Origin: Hermatobates lingyangjiaoensis
Lineage: Eukaryota > Arthropoda > Insecta > Hemiptera > Hermatobatidae
Direction: 5' to 3'
Length of the DNA: 64,000 nucleotides
Assembly: GCA_026182355.1 (NCBI GenBank)
Contig: JAPFBL010000034.1
Location: 1,558,501 to 1,622,500 of the forward strand
Part shown: positions 23,302-33,964 of the stretch, piece by piece
Layout of the letters: the number at the start of each line of letters is the position of its first letter
Position numbering within the stretch: position 1 is the first letter of the stretch
Position numbers and translations under genes: made by a program
The notes under the pieces: generated by a model
The model's database searches: none
What the model was told of the DNA's origin: nothing
What the model saw: the letters and a program-made list of their open reading frames with translations, nothing else

Positions 23302-23420
23302 ATTGAAATGTGCAGCAGCCTCTGCATTGACAACCTTTTTACTGATAGCCTCTATTTTTCGTACAATCGTCCTTTGCTCTAGAGGTAATTTCCATAAGTA
23401 GTTGGCCAACGACATGTAGA
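23302..23420 (-). pseudogene. PLE N-terminal peptide (left arm)
   Basis: The minus strand encodes SLANYLWKLPLEQ, RTIVRKIEAISKKVVN and AEAAAHFNS, identical to the right arm (25079-25198). Known: PLE proteins begin with a segment containing an NAEA-x-x-x-FN motif. Here it lies 3' of the nuclease and hammerhead, as expected if the terminal repeat includes the beginning of the next unit's frame. Confidence 0.65.
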
Positions 23421-23486
23421 CAAACAAAGTAAACAACTGATAAAACTAAATGACTATATTGAGAACACGATACACTAAAAAATCAC

Positions 23487-23517
23487 AAGCTTTCGATCAT
23501 ACATTTGTCATCTTCAG
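23487..23517 (-). ncRNA. Hammerhead ribozyme, left arm (AGCT family)
   Basis: CTGAAGA (23517-23511), stem II of about 4 bp with one bulge, GAA (23494-23492), palindrome AGCT, T (23487). Exact mirror of 24978-25008. It lies in the PLE 3' region between the nuclease stop and the N-terminal segment. Confidence 0.7.
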
Positions 23518-23694
23518 GTTTAAAATATGTTAAAACTATGTATAATATCAATAATAAATAATAAATGAATCTCTAACACTAAACAAAACAGGTGTAACAA
23601 AAATATAAAGGGAGAGAATAAAGTACATGAAAGTAAGACAATCAAAAAAGGAAGAAGGTTATAGTAGGGTTGTAACAACAATCAGGTCGGACCC

Positions 23695-24236
23695 TCAATT
23701 GTTGCCAACCCTACTAGATTCGAGATCTCTAACAAATTTGTAACTGCTATCAAAAGTGGCGCTGCTTGGTATAACATTGAGTTCATGATTTTGGATGTTC
23801 AGGCTCGGATTGTTATCTTTGATGTGTAGGGCTTCCAAAATGGCTAATCGATCATTGTCAGTGTTATATTGCAGTACTACAGTCCCTTCAACTAACATGC
23901 CTCTTGTGAGCTTGATACCATGTGCTTCCTCGGTGTGTTTCTTGGGGGCTCCTGCTGAAAGATGCATTGTCAAGCGCCTTGAGAGCTTCGTTGCAGTCAT
24001 CCCAATATACCTGGAATTCAGGGTTGCACAGTCCCCTGTTGAACATGAGTACTGGTATATTAGGTGACTGCGTTGAAGCTCTGGGGTGTCGACTTTAGGT
24101 TTGTTCGAAATCACGAGGTCACTAGTCTTCTTATTTTTGTAATAAATTCTAAAAAAAAGACTCGTTTGTGGGCTTCACGTTGTCTTTTATTAATTTATGG
24201 AGGGCTCTTTCATCTTGTTTATATTCTCTATGCATA
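23695..24236 (-). pseudogene. PLE GIY-YIG endonuclease, frameshifted left-arm copy
   Basis: The last 139 codons (24114 to 23695) are identical to the intact right-arm frame: IYQYSC, SRYIGMTATKLSRRL, LEALHIKDNNPSLN and the C-terminus RVGNN. Upstream, an 8-base net loss at about 24145-24165 shifts the frame and creates TAG. The copy lacks an RT. Confidence 0.88.
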
Positions 24237-24251
24237 CAAACAAGAGCATAT

Positions 24252-24800
24252 ATGCATAGAGAATATAAACAAGATGAAAGAGCCCTCCATAAATTAATAA
24301 AAGACAACGTGAAGCCCACAAACGAAACTGATAGACTACAGCTCGGAATTTATTACAAAAATAAGAAGACTAGTGACCTCGTGATTTCGAACAAACCTAA
24401 AGTCGACACCCCAGAGCTTCAACGCAGTCACCTAATATACCAGTACTCATGTTCAACAGGGGACTGTGCAACCCTGAATTCCAGGTATATTGGGATGACT
24501 GCAACGAAGCTCTCAAGGCGCTTGACAATGCATCTTTCAGCAGGAGCCCCCAAGAAACACACCGAGGAAGCACATGGTATCAAGCTCACAAGAGGCATGT
24601 TAGTTGAAGGGACTGTAGTACTGCAATATAACACTGACAATGATCGATTAGCCATTTTGGAAGCCCTACACATCAAAGATAACAATCCGAGCCTGAACAT
24701 CCAAAATCATGAACTCAATGTTATACCAAGCAGCGCCACTTTTGATAGCAGTTACAAATTTGTTAGAGATCTCGAATCTAGTAGGGTTGGCAACAATTGA
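24252..24800 (+). CDS. PLE GIY-YIG endonuclease C-terminal domain (truncated element)
   Basis: 182 codons from ATG 24252 to TGA 24798-24800. An RT-to-nuclease linker comes first (DERALHKLIKDN, LGIYYKNKKTSDLV). The nuclease follows: IYQYSC with a second cysteine (GDC), SRYIGMT with Arg in LSRRL and His in MHL, then HGIKLTRGMLVEG and the Glu-containing ILEALHIKDNNPSLN. Known: this domain nicks target DNA for PLE retrotransposition. The open frame reaches 24168 through the inverted joint, but upstream codons are the complementary arm and not native. Without an RT it is not autonomous. Intact coding suggests a young insertion. Confidence 0.9.
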   Translation: MHREYKQDERALHKLIKDNVKPTNETDRLQLGIYYKNKKTSDLVISNKPKVDTPELQRSHLIYQYSCSTGDCATLNSRYIGMTATKLSRRLTMHLSAGAPKKHTEEAHGIKLTRGMLVEGTVVLQYNTDNDRLAILEALHIKDNNPSLNIQNHELNVIPSSATFDSSYKFVRDLESSRVGNN

Positions 24801-24977
24801 GGGTCCGACCTGATTGTTGTTACAACCCTACTATAACCTTCTTCCTTTTTTGATTGTCTTACTTTCATGTACTTTATTCTCTCCCTTTATATTTTTGTTA
24901 CACCTGTTTTGTTTAGTGTTAGAGATTCATTTATTATTTATTATTGATATTATACATAGTTTTAACATATTTTAAAC

Positions 24978-25008
24978 CTGAAGATGACAAATGTATGATC
25001 GAAAGCTT
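24978..25008 (+). ncRNA. Hammerhead ribozyme, right arm (AGCT family)
   Basis: CTGAAGA (24978-24984), stem II GA-CA/TG-TC with one bulged A, GAA (25001-25003), AGCT, T (25008). It follows the nuclease stop by about 180 bp and precedes the N-terminal peptide by about 70 bp. Confidence 0.7.
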
Positions 25009-25078
25009 GTGATTTTTTAGTGTATCGTGTTCTCAATATAGTCATTTAGTTTTATCAGTTGTTTACCTTGTTTGTCTA

Positions 25079-25230
25079 CATGTCGTTGGCCAACTACTTA
25101 TGGAAATTACCTCTAGAGCAAAGGACGATTGTACGAAAAATAGAGGCTATCAGTAAAAAGGTTGTCAATGCAGAGGCTGCTGCACATTTCAATTCAATCT
25201 GTATCCAAGAAGACCTGCTGCCCACTTATA
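25079..25230 (+). pseudogene. PLE N-terminal peptide fused to (TA)n (right arm)
   Basis: Reads MSLANYLWKLPLEQ, KKVVNAEAAAHFN, CIQEDLLPTYTN and then runs into TA repeats. The NAEA-FN-C-LLP-YTN pattern is the conserved start of many PLE proteins. The coding match ends exactly at YTN where TA units begin, as it nearly does at 33600-33665 and 41205-41256. Confidence 0.7.

Positions 25231-25282
<52 letters not shown>
25231..25282. repeat. (TA)n microsatellite
   Basis: About 26 TA units joining the N-terminal PLE fragment to another PLE 3' end. Confidence 0.95.
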
Positions 25283-25285
<3 letters not shown>

Positions 25286-25337
25286 GCTGGGTGCCAGTTG
25301 CAGTTTGCTTCCAAACGGTAATACTTTGTACTTCTTT

Positions 25338-25363
25338 CTGACGACGACGGATGTAGAAATATC
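25338..25363 (+). ncRNA. Hammerhead motif, nearly intact (ATAT family)
   Basis: CTGACGA (25338-25344), unpaired C, stem II GAC/GTA with loop GGAT (closing pair lost), GAA, ATAT, C (25363). The downstream GAAGTGAGTTTT is the site of the nested LINE insertion. Confidence 0.6.
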
Positions 25364-25375
25364 GAAGTGAGTTTT

Positions 25376-26075
25376 CCAACGACCAACGACCAACGAATAT
25401 ATCCGCGCACTATAGTGCACGTCGTAACTAGCAGTTCCAGAGCAGAGGCCTTCTACTGCTTGCTTACTGTGCTACTATAACTTGTATTGTCAGTAATTCA
25501 TGTCAGATATAAGTTCGTCTGTGCAGAAAGATGTCGTATTCGCGGTAATGTGGTCTTGTTAAGGTCATGGTTTTCAATGTTTTTAGTCATCAGTTGGAAA
25601 AGTAGTCAGATAGTCAGTGGATGAAGTAATTGTTCAGTGAGGTTGAGGAAGGTTGGTGGCAGGATTTAGAGTTTGTACCAGGAGGTTTGGATGAGTAGAT
25701 AGTTTGTTGTTTTCATTGGTAGTAAGTCGAGTTATGTAACTATCTATGGATTCCATTTTCAAGTCATGGTGAATATCAATATTACGGGCGTACCAAGGAG
25801 CCCTGGCTATAAGGCGGGCACACTTATTTTGAACAATATGGATACACGCCTTGTTCGTTGGTGCAGCTCTAAACCAGACGGAGCATCCATAAGTCATTGC
25901 TGAACGAAGAACCCCCTTATAGACAAGGTCCTTGACCGAATCGGGAGAATTCCTTGACTTGAAAAGAGAATATAGATTGCACATCAAGTAAATTCCAAGC
26001 TTGGATTTATTATGGAGGTGTTGCTTGAAAGTTAATCTAGAGTCTAAAATAAGACCCAGATATTTTACATGGGTC
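25376..26075 (-). mobile_element. 5'-truncated Jockey-type LINE nested in a PLE tail
   Basis: Flanked by exact AAGTGAGTTTT at 25365-25375 and 26076-26086, an 11-bp target-site duplication. Removing it rejoins a PLE tail (GAAGTGAGTTTTGTAGTAATTT) seen uninterrupted at 18468. The minus-strand 3' end carries three copies of a heptamer, CGTTGGT, as its tail (25376-25396). The coding part is described separately. Confidence 0.88.
25634..26075 (-). pseudogene. Jockey-clade non-LTR reverse transcriptase, C-terminal part
   Basis: About 147 codons, open from the truncation point to TGA at 25634. VKYLGLILDSRLTFKQHL at the start is the motif following the RT palm. KGVLRSAMTYGCSVW, QNKCARLIARAPWYARN and DIHHDLKMESI are typical of Jockey/CR1-like ORF2 C-termini. 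The catalytic RT core and N-terminal endonuclease are missing by 5' truncation, so it is inactive. Confidence 0.88.
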
Positions 26076-26115
26076 AAGTGAGTTTTGTAGTAATTTTCTG
26101 TGTTTTTTCTTTGTG

Positions 26116-26118
<3 letters not shown>

Positions 26119-26156
<38 letters not shown>
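26119..26156. repeat. (TA)n microsatellite
   Basis: About 18 TA units ending the PLE tail interrupted by the LINE; a second, minus-strand PLE tail starts on its right. Confidence 0.95.
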
Positions 26157-26310
26157 CTATAAATTCCACAAAGTACGAAACAGAAAAAGGAATAAAAAGC
26201 ACAATCAATATTTCAATATTTCGAACTGTTGTTCGTCATCAGGAGCAGACTAGAAGAGAGGAAGATTTGAGAGAGATCTCCCCACGTCGAAAGATATATA
26301 TATATATTAA
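26157..26310 (-). mobile_element. PLE 3' region, minus strand, with intact hammerhead
   Basis: Related to 34270-34410 on the plus strand: CTCTCTTCTAGTCT, then the hammerhead, then a tail with TTCTTTTTCTG, ACTTTGTGGAATTT and (TA)n. Confidence 0.7.
26215..26242 (-). ncRNA. Hammerhead ribozyme, core intact (ATAT family)
   Basis: CTGATGA (26242-26236), unpaired C, stem II GAAC/GTTC with loop AACA, GAA (26222-26220), ATAT, T (26215). Stem I is only 2 bp as seen. Confidence 0.7.
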
Positions 26311-26329
26311 AATTTAACCCTAATTTGCG

Positions 26330-26850
26330 GAAACTTGCATCTTGATAATTATCTTCAAATTATGATTACATTTTTAATAACATGTGTCGAAGAGAAGTAT
26401 GGCTACTAAAATCTACAAATATATATTGCCTTCTCATTACTCAACTTTCTAGGTGGACCATTAAAAGAAAGCTCAAAATATTGAATGTAAGTCCTAGTAT
26501 ATGTTATTAATTCGTATTTTTTAAATGTTTTCAAACATTGAACATTAAAATATTTATAGCCAGTTAGGCTATATATGTAAATGAAAATATGATAAAACTC
26601 TGATTACTTCATCTTTAAAACTGAATAATATTTCTAAACTCGATATGTTTCACTGGTTTCAGTCATAATTAGTGTATGAATGGTTGTGTTCCCAGTTTTC
26701 TCTTGAAATAGGGAAGAAAGCAAGTAGTTGGTTCTAGATGCTCTTAAGTTAAACAGATTAGAGAGTATAATCAATTGTATCATCAATTATTGTAATATAA
26801 TATTATAATATAATACTATTATGTAATATAATAATAATTTTATAATCAAC
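26330..26850. other. AT-rich region, nothing recognised
   Basis: No supported gene or transposon end. Confidence 0.5.
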
Positions 26851-26853
26851 TGA

Positions 26854-26884
<31 letters not shown>

Positions 26885-27020
26885 TAAACCGGTTCCAGGA
26901 ACTAAGAAAACTTTATTAACATAAAGAACCCACAGAAAAGATATCACAGAAACTCCTTATTATATTTCTAATCGCCTGGCGATCGAAATATAGTAGTGGG
27001 TTTTGTGTTTATATATACAA
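26854..27020. mobile_element. (TA)n plus collapsed foldback PLE end
   Basis: TA units at 26854-26879, then a small inverted repeat at about 26937-27015. The outer words are CACAGAAACTCC and GGGTTTTGTG, and the inner words are TATATTTCTAATCGCC and GGCGATCGAAATATA. The GAAATATAG box is that of the ATAT hammerhead family, but the CTGANGA box has been lost at the centre. Confidence 0.55.
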
Positions 27021-28385
27021 ATATTTATACTGACTCTGATCGGACACTAGAAGTTTTTATTGTAAAACAAATGTAAAGGTATGACATAAACCTATAAATA
27101 CTCAAATGTCAATTGTATAATCAAATGGTATGAGTTATCATGGAAAACAACAAAATGTTTCTAAATATATATTTGTCTTATGATATTGTCTATATGAAAT
27201 CTAAGTTTGATAAGTGTTAGTTTGTTCGTAATATCGCATTCACAGCCCTGATAATAGAAGGGCTCGTAAGTTATTCGAATGTTGTGTTGCCTGCCAGTTT
27301 TCACAAGCCTACCGGTTTGTTATTCTCCCAGGGGGTACTCACGGCAAGACAGTAATAGCAATGTTTCTTGCCAAGTTTGCCAGATAGTTGAATCAAGCGA
27401 TGTTGGTAATGATATTGTTTAAGGTTTGACCAAGGTTGCTTGTTATCGAAGCACACGCCTGTACATGTGCTCCCCATGTTCCTTCAACATCCCAAAACCG
27501 TTCTCATGAATATTCACACCCTCAAACTCTCTCTCTCTCTCCTCCAAACCACATTTTCCTAACTATTGAATCTAGACCCTTGATGAAAATTTTAGCTACT
27601 CAATATTAATCTCAACGGTTCCCTTCCTTATAGCCTAAACCTATATCGTAAAGTAGTTACTAACCCTTCCTTTAATCTTTATTTCATCAATATTCGGGAC
27701 ATCGATGAATGAAAGTACATTATTTGAAAATATTTCTCTGTCCATGGTTTTATTTATTATACTTCTGTTGCACTCTAGAGCAGCTCATGATAACATATAT
27801 AATTAGATGACGTTATTATATAGCGTTTAATTGATTTAAAGAAACGAATAACAAAATTTCATAGGAATAACTTTGCAAATAAAGTGGATGTGTCTTAACA
27901 TGGACCTACCATGTTCAAGAGGAGGATTTCATTAAATAAAATAGATAGATGTAAAAATTTTGAAACTTTGCAGTTTTATATGCAATTTGAATGTGTATAC
28001 AGTGGCATAAAGGTAAAAATATCCTGCAGTGGCAGCATCAAAACATAGGATATTTTACTAATAATTTGTATTCAGTCGTTTATGTCAAGCAGTTGGTCTA
28101 TTCTTCTACAATAAATTAGTTGGACTACACATTAACATACATGATGAAAACATTAATGATGAGAAAGAGACAGTGTCAAACTATCCATGTTTACAGTTTG
28201 ACATGGACGGTATATTTAGAGTGTCAAACATGGATAGCGAAGAGGTGTCAGCCACAATTGAAACTATATACAAGCTATATAATATAATCAATCAAACTTT
28301 GGGAGTATCATTATTTGACAGTATTACTATTTCTTGACCAAGTGTAGGTGAATTTATATCAAAAGCTGAGTTATTAATATAGGCG
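27020..28385. other. No gene supported
   Basis: AT-rich with a slightly GC-richer patch at 27240-27500 and a short (CT)n run near 27530. Words at 28180-28245 (GTGTCAAAC, CATGGA) repeat as a short inverted pair around 28200. Confidence 0.4.
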
Positions 28386-28389
28386 AGTA

Positions 28390-28557
28390 AGAGAGATTAG
28401 ATGGTGATTTAGACTTCCTGATGCCTTCGAATCAACCTGTTTGCCGAGATCTTTGTCTGAGTACGCGCTTGGTAGCTGAAAAGGTGCGGCTCAGTGCTGT
28501 TGAAAGTACAGTTTACTGCTTTGATACAGACAACAAAGAAATGGGAAACTGCTAGAT
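28390..28557 (+). other. Unassigned open stretch, about 55 codons
   Basis: Open between TAA (28387-28389) and TAG, with peptide MPSNQPVCRDLCLSTRLVAE then KVRLSAVESTVYCFDTDNKE. Composition is richer in G+C than the flanks. The minus strand is also open here, which weakens the case. No domain was recognised. It could be an exon or a repeat fragment. Confidence 0.2.
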
Positions 28558-28624
28558 CAACCAACTGAGAAATCTGCAAGGATTTCAAGTTCATTGTATA
28601 CAAATCAACGGATGTATTTTATTG

Positions 28625-29280
28625 TTTATCAATCACAACAGTTATTATCTAAACGTTAATTAATTTTAAGCAGCTTGCATTGTAAGATTTCAATATATTT
28701 CAAATATATTGAAATGATAAATATTATATGAAGTTATATAAATATTGATATATAAATATTGAATTTATATTATATTGATATACCATCACTTCTGGTATGA
28801 AACACGAAATATATATTCAAAAATCAGATTTCCGAAAACGCAGACTTATTCACATATCTGAACCAATATATATGAAAATTGGTATAATTACTTTTTTAAA
28901 ATTGCTAATTTAGAGTTTGGTTTTGAAATTCACAAAATTTAAATTTTAGGTCCCCAAATTTCAAAACAATAGTATTTTCTGAAGAAAAAATTAGTATATT
29001 TAGGTTTTTGATCTTCCTGATTACAATTTTTAAATTATAATTAAAAATTCAAAATGGCGAATTAAATTTAAAAAAAATAGTATTATTGACATTTTAAAAA
29101 AATATGATTAGTTTGGGATTAATTATGATTATTAATGATATAATAAATAATAATAGTGTTTACATAACATTCACCCTACTTATGTTTCGTCATGTTCTCA
29201 AATGTTTTGTGGCTCAAAATTGCTAAATTTACCGTTTTTTTTTTTATTGAATTAAGTCCAGGTTTTCGGAAGTCTGATCC
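28625..29280. other. AT-rich region, nothing recognised
   Basis: Contains a small hairpin near 28690-28715 (TCAATATATTT and AAATATATTGA) and otherwise low-complexity DNA. Confidence 0.5.
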
Positions 29281-29299
29281 ACTGTTCGTCGTGCCGCTG

Positions 29300-29606
29300 G
29301 GCAATGGATTGTTAGATTATAGGATTACTCCCTCTGAACTGATAGGACAGGGATTCGATCCCCACCTGGCCCTCGATTTATTCATGCGGGTGGTGAATAA
29401 ATCTGAGTACGTCGTCTAACGGTGAAGGACGTAAAACCATCAGGTACTCGTTAAAGATACCTACTCTAAATACACTTGAGTTAGGTAAAATTTAGGACTC
29501 CCACAGTAGAACCAATCTTCATTGTGTGGTATCACAAAGGGCCAATACTCGGTGTACATGTGTTCCCTTGTTGGACTACCACTGCAACCTAACGTAACCT
29601 AACCCT
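29300..29606 (+). repeat. tRNA-derived SINE, copy 2
   Basis: B box GGGATTCGATCCCC near 29350, then the shared body (ACTCGTTAAAGATACC, TTGAGTTAGG, TTTAGGACTCCCAC, AAAGGGCCAATACTC). It ends ACTGCAACCTAACGTAACCT. The A box is degenerate. Confidence 0.85.
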
Positions 29607-29619
29607 CTTTCAAATAATT

Positions 29620-32365
29620 GCCTTCATGGGCGTACTTTTACGTTGTAAGTGATTTGCCTTCAATTTATTAATGAAAATTCACTTAAGTCACTTATTAATG
29701 AATTTACTAGAATATTCATTTCCTAATTACCTTTGAATTAGTCATGAGTTTTGACAGCTCTTCACATACAGAACAATCAAGCTATTTTCATGGATTTAAT
29801 GTACAACAACATAATTTTCGTATGCTTCTGGAGAAATCAGGGAGTTCCTTACAGTGCTTAAACAGTTTTCACCTATTTACAAGTCAAATACACATTTTAC
29901 AATATTAGTGTCACAAAGATAGGAATGAACACAGTGACTCGCGTGAGCTCCCAACGTTAGCCACATAGTGATTAAATTCCTTGTCCATCAGGCTAAAGGT
30001 AGATGTAAACAGTTGGAAATGTCGACAGATTGACCTATACATAGTGAGAAAAGAAGCAAAACCCTCGGTCACCTCTCTCACGAGAAGCAATAAGTAAACC
30101 GGTCAACTTAATCCTGACTACCCAACCAGAAAGGACATCCACTACAACAGCCCCAGCCGAGAAACTTGAATCAACATTTATCTTTTGGTGTTTCACCCAA
30201 AAAAACTAAAAAGACAACACCAATCATTGAATAAATAAAAACAAACTAGATATTTACAACGACAAATGTTCCTTTTTCTCGAACTTATGTTTAACAATAA
30301 TAACAATAACTGTTTATTCTCTGCTTTTGAAAAGCAAAACAATATGAATAACTTTTATTAACGCTAATAAGTTTTCATTTTTCAATTGGATGGTATTTCA
30401 TAATTTAACTGAAAGTAATTTATAAATTGTTTTACTTTGTTTCAAGGAAACAAATATTTCAAACTAAACAAAATTTAAAGTATTATTATAATATTTAAGC
30501 TACCAAAAATTATTTATTTACACATTCTAATTATTTTAAATTATTAAATAATATTATCACAAATAAATATAGTATAGACGGCATTCATTAAACAATTATA
30601 AAGAAATATTTCTGATTTGCATTTTTGTGTTTGCATTGCTCATTGATTTATTCTAAATAATAAAGCGTATTTACATTATTACATGTTTATATTAACTTTA
30701 TTAGATCAAATAATTTACTTATTTGCTCTAATTTATTTATTTGTTTATTATTATAGTGAGAAAAGAAGCAAATTAATACTATTTGCTTATTATTTACTTA
30801 TTTGCTCTAAAAAAAACAACTTATTTGTTAAATGTCTACTAAATATTCAATCGTTTTGAAAAGTAGCAATAAAAAATTTCACTGTAAAAAGAATAAAGTT
30901 CTTATACTTCAATTCAAGCAAAGGGGTTGAAAACACCCTAAGGTTGTAACAACTTTCAAAAGTTAATGATTTTGCACTAAATACAACAGTATTTAGCGAT
31001 ACTGATATATGCTGCATAGGGCCACGGGGAATTGTAATGCACCTAGTCTGTATTTATAACAAGAAATAACTGATTACGTTATAATAGCAACAAGCAATTA
31101 ATTAATGCTAACAAAAGCATTAATGCCTCTTTAATTTAGTTACTATGCTGATTCCACCATTGCAACTAGCTTTTTTCACATTTATAATTATTCTTCATTC
31201 TTATCAAAGTGTTATCTAATGATATCATTTAGATAACAATATTATACTCGATTGTAAAGGACAACCACCTTAGCTAAAAGTACACCCTGTCTTTCAGAGT
31301 TCCTTACCACATAGAGATAGCACCTCTAAGGATTCATCGTCAATTCATTTGATCTAACAGTCAATCAGATCCAACAAGTCAACCAAACCTAATATAGTTT
31401 ATTTTTCAGAATACTTGCCTTGTGGAGTAGATCATTTTCAATTTAAATAACTTATAACAATACAAAATTAATTATGTCTTCTTAAAAGTTATCAAAACGC
31501 TTTCAAAATAAGTTGGAAAGTTGAATATATGTTATACTTAAAATTAGTATATCATTTTGATTATATTAATTTTATATATATTTTGGGTTTATATATATAT
31601 ATATTAAAATAAGATCTTAGCTCTGGTACTTTCTTAAAAAAAAACGAGTCAACCATATAAAATGAAAACAATGTTAATATAATTTACGTATGATTGACGC
31701 TTTCTCAGTGACTGACAGTCAGCAATCTCCAATTTGACGGTTTCAATCTTCTCTCTCGAGATGATGGTTCTACTCTACATGAAAAAGTGTTTTTTTTTTC
31801 AATTTCATATAAACTTCTAATATAGTTTATATCTTTGAGCTGATAGTAGTATGTTTTTATTGTTATATTATCTTATTGGCATTTTTTATATTCATTTAAT
31901 AATTGTTGTTCTTCTCTTTCTAAGATCATTGGAAATATTATCTAATTCTTTAATACCAACTTCATCATTGAGTATATTAACAATTACTGCATCAATATTG
32001 AACTGCATTAGACATGTTACTGCGCCCATCGGTGTAGTAACGTAATGCTATCATTTAAATAGTTTAAATGAACAAGTAGTTAATCTATATAAATGTGAGA
32101 AAATTAAAAAAAAAATTTCTTAATTAAAAAATTTAAACAAATTTTTGTTGAGCTAGTAATCTTAAAAAAATATGTATATTCAAAACCTTAACATCACAGA
32201 CTTCATGATAATATAGAGTGCACTCATAAAGAACTTCTATGTCAATTTAATTAACAATAGTCCGGGACTTTACAAACTGGATGAAATATTGATAAAAGAA
32301 ATAAGTAAGCAGATCAAAACTCCTTCAATTTTAGGAACATTAAATTCAGACAGGGATACCAGATA
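29620..32365. other. No gene supported
   Basis: Mostly AT-rich. The more complex block at 29930-30180 has no long frame. Short TA runs occur at 31590-31606. A 64-codon chance frame at 31851-32045 is hydrophobic and low complexity. Confidence 0.45.
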
Positions 32366-32369
32366 TCCT

Positions 32370-32480
32370 GAAGACTTCAATCAACTAGGTAAACATGTTA
32401 TTATATATTTTTTTTTTTTTAGTTCATTTAGCTATCTGATGATGTAACGAAAGGCCTTAGTGCATTCTATCTAATATATA
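32370..32480 (+). mobile_element. PLE 3' remnant with hammerhead motif (AGGCCT family)
   Basis: Shares CTTCAATCAACTAGGT, TTTAGTTCA(T/C)TT and the hammerhead region with the minus-strand copy at 63572-63720. Motif: CTGATGA (32436-32442), TGTAAC, GAA, AGGCCT, T (32458). Stem II has lost bases compared with GTGTTGAC in the sister copy. Confidence 0.6.
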
Positions 32481-32499
32481 TTTGTTTATTGTTGTTGTT

Positions 32500-33255
32500 T
32501 AAATCAAGAAAAGTATATTTATTCATTGAATCAAACCCTATATGTATATAATATTGTATATTTATATTAAAAAAAATTCAAATATATTTATAGGAAGTTT
32601 AATACTTTATTACCCTATTAAGTTACATTGAAGAAGATAGATAACTGAAAAAGAAGGAACTAAAAGGGGTCATTAAGGTTTTCTTTATCGAAGGCTCATG
32701 TTTTATCTTTCTTTGTTTATGGGAATCAATACAAGGTTGTGTTACTTAACGACACACCATACATGCAATTTATCTTGTCATCACCCCTTGAGAGTTCATT
32801 GTCTTCTTCCCATTACCAATATTTCATCTCCAAAACTAATATTATTTTCACCTACTCATTTCTATTAATCTGTTCTTGTATTTTCCTCATAAATACTCTT
32901 CAGTTGTGTATGTATTAGTCAGAAATCATTAAAGGCATATAAATATATACCCATTTTAAAAGTATTTAACGACTGTGGAGGCTTTTTCAAATTGGATTAA
33001 AGTGTGAGTAAAAGGAATCAAAGAAATTAAAACTATTTCATATTTTATTCAGATAAACACACAATGATGTCAATTTTCATTCAACTTTAAATCAATATTC
33101 ATAACTTGTTTTTTTTATTTTCTCTTGTATTCACTTGCTCTGACGTCGTGAAACACGATCGACCTCAAAAGCATTATTCCCTACCTTATCACTTGTTATT
33201 CTGAAAAGTAACACTATTTCACTTATCACTTGTATTCTTGAATAAAATGAAAAGT
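32500..33255. other. AT-rich region, nothing recognised
   Basis: No supported gene. Confidence 0.5.
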
Positions 33256-33259
33256 CCGT

Positions 33260-33408
33260 GTGGACAATAAAAACTTTAACACATAGGAAGAACACAGAAA
33301 GCCACTACAGAACTCACTTCCCTATTTCGACATCCGTCATCACCGGGAAGAAGTGGGAAGTACTCTCGTTGAGAAGAAACTGCTACACTGTTTATATATA
33401 TATATATA
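33260..33408 (-). mobile_element. PLE tail with decayed hammerhead, ending in (TA)n
   Basis: The minus-strand motif at about 33321-33346 has CCGGTGA for CTGANGA, stem GAC/GTC with loop GGAT, GAA, and ATAG instead of ATAT. It is followed by GAAGTGAGTTCTG, as in the 18444 copy. TA units at 33394-33408 lie on the other side. Confidence 0.55.
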
Positions 33409-33429
33409 CATTATTATTATTATTATTAT

Positions 33430-33690
33430 TAAAGTAGACGTCAGCTTCCGCATTCACAAATTTTTTACTGGTATTTTATAGTTTTCTAACTAGTTATTTT
33501 TGGTAGGGCGAGATTTGGTAATATCCCGCCTAACAAAGAAAACTAGTTAGAGAACTAGAAATCACCAGTAAAAAAAGTCGTGAATGTGGAAGCTGACATC
33601 TACTTTATAAAATATGTTTACAAGAGAATCTGCTGCCAATATATACTAACACATATACATACAAATATATATATATATATATATATATAC
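33430..33690 (+). mobile_element. Foldback of PLE N-terminal segments ending in (TA)n
   Basis: Arms 33430-33510 and 33523-33605 are imperfect complements (e.g. TAGACGTCAGCTTCCGCATTC with GAATGTGGAAGCTGACATCTA). The right arm plus 33606-33665 encodes, with one frameshift, KVVNVEAD then LLPxYTN, a decayed version of NAEA-FN-C-LLP-YTN. TA units (33666-33690) begin where YTN ends. Confidence 0.6.
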
Positions 33691-33699
33691 ATTGAAAAT

Positions 33700-33960
33700 A
33701 AATAGAAACACGAATGAAAACTAGACACCATAGATCATTTTCAATATTTCAACCCATTTAACGGGTCAAAAACGTCCTCAATAAAGAAAGCGATTCTGCG
33801 AGAAAATAAAATATAACTGGATCGATTCAGAGCAGTACAGAATATGTGCAGGCTGGTCACAACAATAACGAAAAAAGTAGTAGAAAGATCTGAGAAATAA
33901 AACCTGAGAAAAAAGAGTAAAACACTTCTATAAAAAATAAACCTAACCAAAAAAAAAAAT
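33700..33960 (-). mobile_element. PLE 3' region with decayed hammerhead (ATAT family)
   Basis: Homologous to 63795-63990: AAACACGAATGAAAA, TTCAATA-TTT, a stem GACCC/GGGT with a 7-base loop, GAAATATTG and CACAAC-ATAACGAAAA. The CTGANGA position reads TTGAGGA with extra bases before stem II, so the ribozyme is probably dead. Confidence 0.55.
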
Positions 33961-33964
33961 TAAT

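Larger units (their letters stand above)
23299..25198. mobile_element. Head-to-head pair of 5'-truncated PLE copies (long inverted repeat)
   Basis: Arms 23299-24236 (-) and 24251-25198 (+), about 940 bp each and nearly identical, separated by 14 bases. Each runs outward as: GIY-YIG nuclease coding end, 3' untranslated region, hammerhead, N-terminal PLE peptide, then (TA)n. The main difference is a replacement of 24 bases by 16 at about 24145-24165 in the left arm. Inference: an inverted joint made during insertion, or a recent duplication, because the arms have hardly diverged. Confidence 0.92.

Noticed and set aside
23795..24700. Plus-strand 23795-24067 and minus-strand 24428-24700 frames with identical 90-residue products
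   Set aside because: They are antisense shadows of the PLE nuclease in the two inverted arms.
25194..25420. Frames rich in IYIYIYIY (also near 18000-18250, 23190-23440, 26069-26317, 37006-37287)
   Set aside because: These are translated TA microsatellites. Only the flanking PLE-like residues were kept as evidence.
31739..31790. Further hammerhead-like site (GAAACCGTC on the minus strand)
   Set aside because: No CTGANGA box, no stem II and no palindromic stem III.
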